Assembly (NCBI RefSeq): GCF_905475395.1
Contig: NC_058338.1
Coordinates: 44,861,935-44,925,934 of the forward strand
Reading direction: 5' to 3'
Source: Chrysoperla carnea
Lineage: Eukaryota; Arthropoda; Insecta; Neuroptera; Chrysopidae
Length of the DNA: 64,000 nucleotides
This document shows positions 38,259 to 48,571 of the stretch, piece after piece. Made by a program: the position numbers and the translations under genes. Each line of letters starts with the position of its first letter. The stretch's first letter is position 1. The notes beneath the pieces are model-generated. The model ran no database searches, was not told where the DNA came from, and saw nothing but the letters and a program-made list of their open reading frames with translations.

Positions 38259-40499
38259 ATGGTTGTCAATAATTTTTGTAAAAATATGGCATCAGATCAT
38301 CCAGCTAAAAAGAAAATACGTATTACAACTGATTCTGAAAATGAGAACTCCGATGAGACTGATTTTACACGGGACGACTCAACAAATTTACTAAGTTTAC
38401 AATTATCGTTACCAACATCAGAAACATCTTGTACAAAATTAAACCAAGACGATAACGAACCCGCATCTTCGTCATCAAACGAATCAACACGACATTTTCA
38501 ATTTGGAGCTAGCGCAAGTACGAATTTTTATATCGAAAGTAATGTTCGAAGAATATCATCTCCACATCGAAATTTTGATTTTAATCATATTACCCAACCG
38601 TTATTTTCTCCATCAAAAGCATGCGAATCAGCTGGAGAGACTCAGACTGATGATAATCGTCTTCAAAATATTATCCCAGAGTTAAAGTTATTAGAGGAAC
38701 ATTTAATAAAACAATGTTTATGTGGTGTAAGTGAACAGACTTTACGAAAACCGTTTCAACCGCAGTTAAATGGAAACCAGCAGCGACTTATAACCCTAAG
38801 TGAATGGCCAATGTCGAAAATATTTCATTTTCTATCTTGTTTGCACTTACTGTTCGATGTTTATTTAAAACAAAACAACAAAGGTTTCGTGTGTCCACGT
38901 CTGCTAGATGTATGCACGGCAATTGTCCACGATGAACATCATTTAATCGACCAAATATTTCAATTAGCTAGTGTTCAAAATAAAATCGTTAACTATTTAA
39001 CAATACGTGTACTATCCAGTTACTTTATAATCGCTAAATCGAATGTTGATACTATCTTAGTTGATAATATCATCGGTTACTTAAGTGCGGACAATAATAA
39101 ATTAAATTTTAGCATTGAAATTATAAAACGGATTGTGGAATGGAAAGATGTTGATATTCATGTCTTAGAAGAAGATCAAATTTCATCTCCGGGAGGAGAA
39201 GTTGCTGTAGCAGGTTCAAGTTTTAACCAAAACTCAACACCATGTCGATTAATTGCGCTAACAGATCACGAAAGTTTTGATACATCACAAATTAAATGTT
39301 TGATAATTAAAAAGTTAGAAACTAAATGGCCAGAACTAGTTAAAAATATCGAAACGTTAATTACTCATAATTTAACCAATGAAACTGAATTTTGTATACT
39401 AAATTTTTTATCGTTGTGGGAAAGTATAATAAGTGTTCGAGCGAATTTAAGTGTGGTCGAAACTAAACCATTCTATGCTCACTTAGAAAAATTTGTTAGT
39501 TTACTAAATTTTAATTTACCAATTTTAATATGGCGTCAGTTACTGTCGTTATTTAATGAAGTACTATGTTATGGGAGTACATTAGCGTTACAAGATTTAT
39601 TACCGGAGGAAACATGTGCGTTGGCCCATTTGATTGTACGTTACGTAAAAGATTTTCGTTTATTAGATTCATTACCATATCGACGATCGCAACCAGTTTA
39701 TCCATTGATTGGAATAAGTTCAAATTCATCCAATCAGCATGATTCCAATATTGATAAAACTTTGTTACAAAAAATGGTTTTACTTGTGTTGAAGTCCGTT
39801 GCGATTACAGTTAAAGAAACACGATCGGATAGCTCTGATTCAAGTTTAGGTAGTGATGATTATGATTTTAATCAAGATATGCAGTTAATTGAACGATCAA
39901 TACGAGATGTACTTAAAAAATTAGATAGTTTTATAAAGATTGCTCTGGAATTTCATCCAGAAAGTTTATTTACAACAATGTTAATTCATTTATTTAGCGA
40001 TCAAGATGATTACATGATTGAATCGATGGTATGTACGTTAGATATCACTGTTGGAATCTTTTATCGAAATTCAGTGTTCCCAGATTTAATCGTTATGTTA
40101 AATCCGTTTAATACGTTTGTTGAATTTTTAAGAATTGTTAGTCAAGATTCAGACGTGTTATTAGATTATCTAGTATCAAACGAAACGTGTTTTTTATTAT
40201 ATTTATTACGATTTTTAAAATATGTCAGACGTAATTGGTCGAAATTCGTATATAGTTGTACAGAAAGTCAATTCACAATGTCTGGTGGAAGTACAGGAGG
40301 CACGACCTCGTCTTCGTCACATTATTATAGCTATAATTCGTCAACAAGTGGTATTGATTCTATTATGGCAGTATTAATTCGATTGCGGCTACAAATTAAT
40401 CGGCTTGTATCAAAACAATTATTTCCGTATAATATTAGTCCGGTGCTACGTTTATTAGAAACATGTGAAAGTATGTATGAGGGTAACGAATTAACGTGA
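38259..40499 (+). CDS. lin: Lines protein (LINS1 family)
   Basis: Lines is a nuclear/cytoplasmic regulator first known from Drosophila segmentation, Wingless signalling and hindgut patterning; LINS1 is the vertebrate relative (family knowledge). The CDS is one uninterrupted frame of 746 aa. The first ATG is 38259 and a second, with better context (AAAAATATGG), is 38286, giving 737 aa starting MASDHPAKKKIRIT. Two further codons upstream of 38259 are open but lack ATG. The N-terminal ~120 residues are Ser/Asp-rich with a basic KKKIR motif that could act in nuclear import. A helical all-alpha body follows, with an acidic Ser-rich loop near residues 530-545. The C-terminus, IMAVLIRLRLQINRLVSKQL followed by FPYNISPVLRLLETCE, matches the conserved Lines C-terminal domain. 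The terminator side has AATAAA at 40716. Family assignment rests mainly on the C-terminal motif. Confidence 0.82.
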   Translation: MVVNNFCKNMASDHPAKKKIRITTDSENENSDETDFTRDDSTNLLSLQLSLPTSETSCTKLNQDDNEPASSSSNESTRHFQFGASASTNFYIESNVRRISSPHRNFDFNHITQPLFSPSKACESAGETQTDDNRLQNIIPELKLLEEHLIKQCLCGVSEQTLRKPFQPQLNGNQQRLITLSEWPMSKIFHFLSCLHLLFDVYLKQNNKGFVCPRLLDVCTAIVHDEHHLIDQIFQLASVQNKIVNYLTIRVLSSYFIIAKSNVDTILVDNIIGYLSADNNKLNFSIEIIKRIVEWKDVDIHVLEEDQISSPGGEVAVAGSSFNQNSTPCRLIALTDHESFDTSQIKCLIIKKLETKWPELVKNIETLITHNLTNETEFCILNFLSLWESIISVRANLSVVETKPFYAHLEKFVSLLNFNLPILIWRQLLSLFNEVLCYGSTLALQDLLPEETCALAHLIVRYVKDFRLLDSLPYRRSQPVYPLIGISSNSSNQHDSNIDKTLLQKMVLLVLKSVAITVKETRSDSSDSSLGSDDYDFNQDMQLIERSIRDVLKKLDSFIKIALEFHPESLFTTMLIHLFSDQDDYMIESMVCTLDITVGIFYRNSVFPDLIVMLNPFNTFVEFLRIVSQDSDVLLDYLVSNETCFLLYLLRFLKYVRRNWSKFVYSCTESQFTMSGGSTGGTTSSSSHYYSYNSSTSGIDSIMAVLIRLRLQINRLVSKQLFPYNISPVLRLLETCESMYEGNELT

Positions 40500-40715
40500 T
40501 GTTGACTTTCCGACAATTCCATTTTGGCATTTTTTAGCTTTTTTTTAATTACCATAATAAGAACGTATTTCTTTTTAAAAATAACTTATTACGAAAAAAA
40601 TTATTTATTCATCAAAAGGTGACCGTAGTATTGAAAATTTTATTGTTTCAAAATTATAATATTTTTGTGTTTTAATATGATGTTTTTGCACGATGATAAA
40701 TTCAATTTAAAAGCA

Positions 40716-40721
40716 AATAAA
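40716..40721 (+). terminator. Poly(A) signal of lines
   Basis: AATAAA lies 217 nt after the lines stop codon; it is the first clear signal downstream in a long AT-rich 3' region. Confidence 0.5.
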
Positions 40722-43205
40722 ATATTAATACTTTGAAAAAATTCAATTTTTCTCTGAGTCATCTTATTGTTTCTACTAAGAAAAAATTAACAAATAGAAA
40801 CAAATACAAATTCGTTACTATTATAGTATTTGATATATTTAATTTAACGCGTTTAAAATCGATAAATTAATTACTTTAGTTCAAAAATATTTTAGATTTA
40901 AAGATAAGCTTTTTAAACTTTTAACAATATAATTTTTTACATTATAAACTTAATATAATAATTATTAAAAAATTTATTGTAAATTAAATTCAAAATTCAG
41001 GAATATTTTTTATTAAACTTTCGGATAATTAGACAATTTAAATTTCTTCAATTTTGAATTTATTGATAATTTCTTCTACTAAATTGATTTTAATTTTATT
41101 TTTAATTCGTAAATGCAATAATAGTGCAATCATCATACAATCTCTTCAAGTAATTTAATCGATTGTGAAAATTGCAAAGTAGATCTGGTAGATCAATGCG
41201 AGTAGTCTGAGGCTAAAAAATGAATATATTATTTTTGTTTTATTGTATTATGAGAGCTTATGAAACGTCACGAAACAGTTTTTTTTTATTGTAATTAGGT
41301 ATGGATAAAGTACACCTAGCACCTGATAATGGTTGCGTTTACAAATGTGCATCCTCGAAAAAGCTTGCTGATTTAAAATCTTTTTCAGACAATTTTTTTA
41401 AAACTATTTTTCGTGTCCTTTTAGCAATAAAAATTATAATTCGCGATTTCAAAATACTTGCATCTACTGGTTTAGCTATAATCACGTAAATAGGTATGTA
41501 AATATTATTTTAGAACATATGATAAAGAGAAAATGATTGTCTACTAGTTGAATTATGAACGATAACAATTATATTATATGTTCTGTGGTTTTTTGTTTGT
41601 TTATACCATGGGGAGAGGCGTATATACTCTTTTCAATCGCAAGAAAGTGCCTTCTGTAGGTTCTTGGAAATTCGAATTATCAAACAGTTTTGAAGTTGCT
41701 AAAACCACGCCAGATATTATTCTAATAATTAAAAAAAACGACGTTATCAAATCATTTTTGGTGGCTGTAATTTTAATGTGATTTAGTTTTATAATTAAAT
41801 AATGTAATTTTACTTTCCCAGACAGAAATTAAGTTGCTTTACTAGCGCACATCCAGCGTTAGTTAACACAACTAGTCTCAGGTTCGAGATGTACTTCATT
41901 TCTATCTAAATTCAGATGACTGAAAATAACTCTCAAAAAAGTTGCTAGCTTTTGTAAAGTATTATTATATATCGTTATATAAATTATTATCGTTATATAA
42001 TTAATTACGTCCAATTACGCCTTGAATGTATAAAACGCTATTTATTACCACACTATGATGACCGATACCGAGTGGTGTACCGATATAAATCACTATATAC
42101 AAAGTATATTGATTGCAATAGTTAATTCAAATAATAAAAAAAGTAATATATTTTTATGAAGAAACTTGCTGACACACCTTGGCGCAAAATGAACGTTATG
42201 TTTTAAATATTATATTTAGTATTTATATTGAAATATAACAGATTATTGTGGAATAATTTTGGTAAATTTCCTCAACGGTTAAAAGACTCATAACATAAAT
42301 GTTAACTTTCAAAATAAAATTTAATGTGTATCAGAAATTTTATTTTATTTATTTTTTTTTTTTTACAAAATACTTAAATCTAAATTAAAATAAGAAACTT
42401 AAGATGGCTAGGACCAGGCTTAGTATTTGACAGCCATTTCCAAACACCTAGGCACGACTGGAAATTTGGTAAGACGTTGTCAAGGTCGTATCTATTTACT
42501 TTATCCTTTCTCTCAACGTCCGTTATCTTAAAAAAAATTTTTTGTAAGGCATTTAATTTTTGTCCGACAAAATGTTTTTTGCATTTTTTTAAATATCACC
42601 TAAAAGGAAAAGTTGTTAGAAACGATATTTTCAACAGGCTTTCAAAATTTCAGTCGTTCAGAAATGACTTTCAAATATTACGCTTTGGGACCTATTATGG
42701 AGAATTCAGAACATAGTTTATTTTACGCCAACATGTATTGAATAATTTGGTGTTTTGGATATCCATTTGTTGTCGTAATTATATTTTACCTATTTTACCT
42801 ATACAAAATATTTTTTTAAAAAGATGATCCTTGAGAAAAAAAATCCACTGAAAAAAAAAATGAAAAAATTAGTATTCAACCTGAGTTGGCCAATTTAACA
42901 TATCTGGATTGATTTAGATGGTTTGGGATTATTTTTATTTTTAAATGAATTTTTCACACGGACATTTTTTGGGAGTTTTTTCTCCGAGATCTCTAATTCC
43001 GTGACCATCTATTAGTACAATATGGCATTTTTCTTGTAGTTCGTCAGTTTTTTAAGAATATAATGTATATGTATAGAGGAACTGAAAAACAATGAGGAGT
43101 GTACATAAAAAATATTGCAATAATAAAATTGTGCAATAATTTGCAAGGTTTATGTCGGATATTTATTTTATAATTAAAAGGTGAATTTCATATAAAAAAA
43201 TTTTT

Positions 43206-43358
43206 TTTCTTTATCTATGGCCGAAAGTACGTACTTTCTACTTCTGTTGGGAGGCAGAAAGTTTGATATATATGCTTTGGTACCAAAGCATAATGCGAGA
43301 CTTTCGGCCTCTCAACAGAAGCAGCAAATGCGTACTTTCAGCCGAAAATAAAGAAAAA
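43206..43358. mobile_element. Foldback element / MITE
   Basis: Arms TTTATCTATGGCCGAAAGTA, TACTTCTGTTG and GAGGC...GAAAGT pair with ACTTTCGGCCTC, CAACAGAAG and CGTACTTTCAGCCGAAAATA. A perfect inner hairpin, TGCTTTGG-TACCAAAGCA, forms the tip. The whole folds on itself over about 150 nt. No coding capacity. Confidence 0.65.
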
Positions 43359-45617
43359 TAGTAGACATGACACGGGCAGAAAGTTTGAGAGCCCTGAACT
43401 GCCTTTCTAGCGTAATATATTATTCTAATAGAGCTTAACTCAATCACGTATACATTATATGCAAACATAAAAATTTTTGAATACTCCATTTTTAAACTTC
43501 TTTACAATTTTATATTCTTTATAATATTGATATAATAAGTGATCGAGTTAATATTTATAAATCTTTTAATATTTTTTATCTTAAACCACATGATAATAGT
43601 AAGAACATAAACTTCCTCAAGTTGTAGACTTTTTATATCCGCCTACAATAATTATACACGGTACCAATAACGAAATTACTTTAATACAAATTTTATTTTG
43701 CCATACAAATTTGTTTCCTTAGGATTACCAGAAAATAAATAAATTGCCTAAATTCCTAACCGTTGAGATTAAATATAGAAATTAAATGAAAAATAATTAG
43801 TAAATAGAAAATAATATTTCCTTAATTTATTATAATTTAATCTAAGATAATTTTTTAATTTATTTTTGTGTAATATTTTTTAGCTTTGTACGAATCGCAA
43901 AACAAATTTTTTAATGCCATTAACTTACCATAATTTAATATGATAGATATTAGTTTAAAATGTTCTCTGAAAATATAATATAGTTTTTATATTTTTAGTT
44001 ATAATTAACAAAATGTAAATATATAAAAGTTTATGCATTGATTTGTACATATAATTATATACATTTTTTAATTTTTTTTATATATTTGTGTTTTTATTTT
44101 AATACAAACATAATAGATAGTACAGGAGACGGTATAACGTCGAACTTATTCCATCTAATAACCAGATGTGAAAGTGTTCATGACTAATTTAAATTAAATT
44201 AATTTTTCATGACCGGTGTTTAGAATAATGTTTATTTTCGTAATTAAATTATCTATCTTCTGATACCAATTTGGCTAACAAATCTGTGTGGATCTGTACA
44301 TACTGTATGAACAGGAGGGATAGATAACTAATATAGATAACTGCAACGATCTGTTGACCAATCAAAATTGGTAATAGAAAAAATATAATTTAATTACGAA
44401 AATAATGGTATAAAAATAAATTTAATTAAAAATAGGCATGAACATTTTTCGATAGAAAAGCTATTATAGGCATATTTATAAATCAATAAATCTTAGCTAA
44501 TCAGATGGATAAAGATCGATCTTATATGGTCTCTAAGGCTAACGTTATTTTAATCCTAAATGGTCATACGAGTATTGATTTAAACGCATATTTGTTAAAA
44601 TTACATGATGTTAAATACAGCTCTAAATTGCCTTGTAATTGCCGTCTGTGTAAACTTTTTAAATAATAATGTAATATAAAATGCAAGTTTGTTGCATCGT
44701 ATGAACTTCTAAAAAGTGGCTAAAAATTTGGATTCTTATGCTTAGCTATCTCGAATTTCATATCAAATGAAGTAAGTTTTAAATGAAATAGGTAGAGCCG
44801 AAATAAAAAAAAATTGACTAATTAAGTGAAATTTACTGAAACCCAACAAACGTGTCGGGCTAAAGTCTACAGTGTCGGAGAGTCGATTACTTTCCTATTA
44901 AAATGAGATAAATGGCAAACTTTCATCAATTTGAAGTTGGCAATAAACAATTTTGCCGGGCTCAAAACTTAAGTAGTGCTTCTTTCTCAATATCACCTTT
45001 GTGTTATTGACTAACTACTTGATACCTTCATCTGGGCAAGTTTTTATCTATAAAAAAATTATTCCACAAATATTGTAAGCTGCTTCTAGGATCATAATAT
45101 TCATAATCTTTATACTTTAAATGCAATTCGCCGCAGTGTTTTTTTGAGTTTAAAATAATCTTTTCTAAGGAGTTTTGAAGTAACATACTTGCGCTTGATA
45201 AGCAAAAAGTTATGAAGCTATCTCTGAAATAAACGCTGAGTAAATTGATGGTTATTAACAAAAATAAAACAAAGAACAAATGGTGATTTGAAGAATGTAA
45301 TTGAACTTAAATCTTTCAGTCTGCAAAAAGAGGTGTTTGTCAAGGTATTTCAAGAGAAGCTGTATCGGAATAGGTAATTTTTGTCAGATTGTCAAAAAAA
45401 AAATTAAATTACTTTTATTTACATATTTCCTTTATTTTTATTTTTTGCTACAAAAATTATATCAAGAATTATTTTTTAAAAATATACAAACACATATTCT
45501 ACGATCGAAAGTTTTCTTACATGATATCTTATTCAGTTCATTATTGATAATAAAAATAAAACACTGAAACCGTGAAAATGTTTTTTCCGCCACTATAAGT
45601 AGTATGATAGCATTATT

Positions 45618-45705
45618 AACTCACGCATGCGAAATATGTACGAGTGCGTAGCACGAGTTGAGCAATCGAAGAAGTACGTTAATAATGCGTTATCGCACGT
45701 ACATC
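45618..45705. repeat. Degenerate palindrome
   Basis: GCATTATTAAC at the left is mirrored by GTTAATAATGC at the right, with CACG/CGTG-containing sequence between. The pairing is partial, so this is probably a decayed inverted-repeat element. Confidence 0.4.
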
Positions 45706-47657
45706 TTAAACGGAAATTCTAATTAAAAATTTTTCATGAGTTATTGAGAAAACTAGAACATTAAAAAAGTTATTATAGTGACTTCTTATTAGTTTAAATT
45801 TTGACTGTAATTTTATGGCTGAAAATGCGTGCGATTATCCCACTCAAAATGAGTGGGAGAAGTAGTGCTCATCTTACGGGTAGATAAAATACATTACAAA
45901 ATTTGGCTACCCTGTGAACACTTGTTTCGCCTACTATGTATTTTCCATTTTCCTTGATTATTTTCAATTTCCATGCCTAGATCTTTGCCAGCCAATCCTA
46001 ATAATAGAAAGTTTGAGGATCGAAACAAATAAAATACTGAGCTGACATTTTGAATGTCACTAGAAGAGGCAGAGTTTCTTGACCTTTAAAAAATTTTGTA
46101 TTTTCATTTTAAGGGTTGACTGACAAACAATGAAAATAGAAAATTGATAATCTAGCCAAAACTAATAACCGCTCACAGTAAAATATAGTAGGTGTGTTTG
46201 GCAAATGCATCTTACACAACTTTTAAATAATGACTATTAAAAAGCAAGACAAGACCATTTTCACGACCAGGTTCCGTACTATGCATAATAAACCAATCAA
46301 AACGTTCCACATTGAGCACAAAATTTTTTTTGGAACTTTTCTGGAAACGATTATGAGACGTAATAAGACACATTTTCCTTACAACGTTTATTTAAAAAAA
46401 AGTGGGTTGTACTTAGTTACAAAATTATATAAATTATCAACTTTGGATAACTCATCCAAAAAACAAAAATTAAAGTATCTTAATATTAAAATGTTTTAAA
46501 CAATTGATAAATTGTCGAACTTATAAGATAATAGTTGTCAAGCTTCAAGAGTTATGAATGCAAAGCGTACCATAAAAATATTCCAAGCTTAAAATACTGT
46601 CTCGTTTTAAGTATTGTAAACAAATATTCAAAAAATCAATTTTTAAACAAAATGGAAGATCTATGGAATATTTCATATATGTTTGGGTTTGTTTTCATGG
46701 ATTCCATGAATTAAATAAATTTTTTTTAAATATTTTGAACTCAAATGTTGAGATAATAATTTAAACGGTACTGATTTAAAACATTTTATTATTTAATTTA
46801 TGCCAAGGAATATCGATAATATTGATTCTAATATCGACATACCTTGAAAATACTTAGCTGATTTTTGACTGCTGATTTTAGTGACCTTAATTAAAAAGTG
46901 TTTCAAAAGAGTCACTGATTCATGTTAATTTGCAATAACTTTTTTGATTAAATTTTACGAATTTGACTTTTACATTTTTCAATGCCCAGTCAAAAACTCT
47001 TAATAAATTTACATTAGAAAATTCAGTTCTCAACTCAATTAAGCATTCAAAATTATGAATAGGAAAACAAAAATTTTTATTCATTACAATTGAAATTCAT
47101 TTTATTAATTTTTCGATTTGTTTTTTAAATATATCAAAAAACTTATTTACCCATCCAAAATGCAAATTTGGATTAAAATTGAATTAAATTATCAGGAAAT
47201 TGATTAAAAATTTTAAATCAAATCAAATAAAACAGCCAAAGTCGTAACTTATCGTTACTGTTACAAAAAATCACTGTTTGCTGTGCATACTTCATCACAA
47301 ATGGTGTCGTCGAAAATCAAGGGGCCGTATAGGGAAAATATTGGCTGTCCACGAGAGACACAATTGGGCCATAGGGCCCATTTCGAGTGACTTATATCAT
47401 CAATGAATTTTTCATTAAGATATAGTGATTCGTCAGACTACATCCATATACCAAAAAAGATTGATGAATTGAAAGAAAAATTAATGCAGTGCCTATTTCC
47501 TCGATTTTTATGAATTTTATTTCATATTAAAGTTCTATACCTCAAAAAATACACCCACCATTTACAATTAGAAAAAATTGAATTTGTTTTGTTTATTACT
47601 ATGGCGTGAATGTGAAAAATTTACAAGAAATATGGAAATAAAATTTTAAGATAAAAA

Positions 47658-48194
47658 ACAAGTGAAAACAAACAATTGATTGAGTTAATTGTTGAAATAC
47701 CATGTATAGACAATGTTGATGACGCAATCGTTTGTTTTTTTACGTCAAGTAAATAAAGAAAGATATCCACTCTTAGATAAAACACACACATAACTGATAT
47801 TCCCATATAATACATACTATAAAATTTGCGCCCTCGCGGGTAAACAGTGATGTTTCAAACAAAAGTTGTTAATTTTTTTTATAAGGAACATTTTTTATAT
47901 TTAAACATTTGTTCTATCTCTAACGGTTTACAAGACCCACTTGACCTATGTTGCTCATTTCCGAACTCGACCTCACTTTTTACGCCCTAAGCACGCTATT
48001 AAAATTTCAGCTTGGTATGCCTTTTCGTTTTTGAGTTATCGTGTCGACAGAGAGACAACCGAAAATGGGCTAATTAGGTGATTATATGAACACCTATACC
48101 AAATTTTTGTTCGTAGCATCAATATTTCAAGCGTTACAAACTTGGGATTAAATTTAATATACCTATATATATTTCATATATACATGGTATAATT
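47658..48194 (-). repeat. Dispersed repeat family R1, near-complete copy
   Basis: This is one of the best preserved copies, running on the minus strand from a TATACCATG terminus through AAGTTTGTAACGC, CCATTTTCGGTTGTC, CGATAACTCAAAAACGAAAA, GGGCGTAAAAAGTGAGGTCG, GTAAACCGTTAGAGATAGAA and TACCCGCGAGGGCGCAAATT to CAACAATTAACTCAATCAAT, GTTTGTTTTCACTTG. It lies about 380 bp downstream of the NC2alpha stop codon. Confidence 0.85.
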
Positions 48195-48451
48195 AATCAG
48201 AACAATTATTACATTTTAAAATGATCCAGTTATTTTAACTCTTATAAGCTACCTTCAGTAATTTCTGAATCAATAATTGAAATCAAACTTAATTTAAATA
48301 AATTTTGTAAAAGGATTTTTTCAAATTTTATGGAAAGGTAAATAGGATTCATGATGAATTCATTGAGCTATTATTGTCAAAGTAAAGTTGCTAAGAGCTA
48401 TAATGAGAGTAGCTTAAAACAGCTGAAAACTTCTAATTCGGAAGAAAGAGT

Positions 48452-48457
48452 TTTATT
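48452..48457 (-). terminator. Candidate poly(A) signal of NC2alpha
   Basis: AATAAA on the minus strand lies 114 nt after the NC2alpha stop codon. It is the first such hexamer downstream. Confidence 0.45.
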
Positions 48458-48571
48458 GGAAGGCAAAGGAAAAAAAATATTTTATAAAAATATTTTCACT
48501 GGAACAAAGATGGGATGTGCGTTATTGAAATTTTGTTGAATCAGCAGTCAGAATACATGGTTTTGCATTCT

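Larger units (their letters stand above)
40500..48571. other. Intergenic region between lines and NC2alpha (convergent)
   Basis: lines and NC2alpha end toward each other across these 8 kb, so no promoter for either is expected here. It holds the lines 3' UTR, a foldback at 43206-43358, a degenerate palindrome at 45618-45705 and a dispersed repeat copy at 47658-48194. Frames at 41301-41489 and 46230-46499 are short, AT-driven and unrecognised. I see nothing else that can be supported. Confidence 0.6.

Noticed and set aside
41301-41489. 62-codon frame (MDKVHLAPDNGCVYK...) preceded by a T-rich AG
   Set aside because: The acceptor-like context is intriguing, but the peptide matches nothing I know, turns AT-driven quickly, and no donor partner is evident.
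46230-46499. 89-codon plus frame (MTIKKQDKTIF...)
   Set aside because: Lys/Asn/Phe-rich composition as expected from AT-rich DNA, with no domain and no splice context that would link it to a gene.
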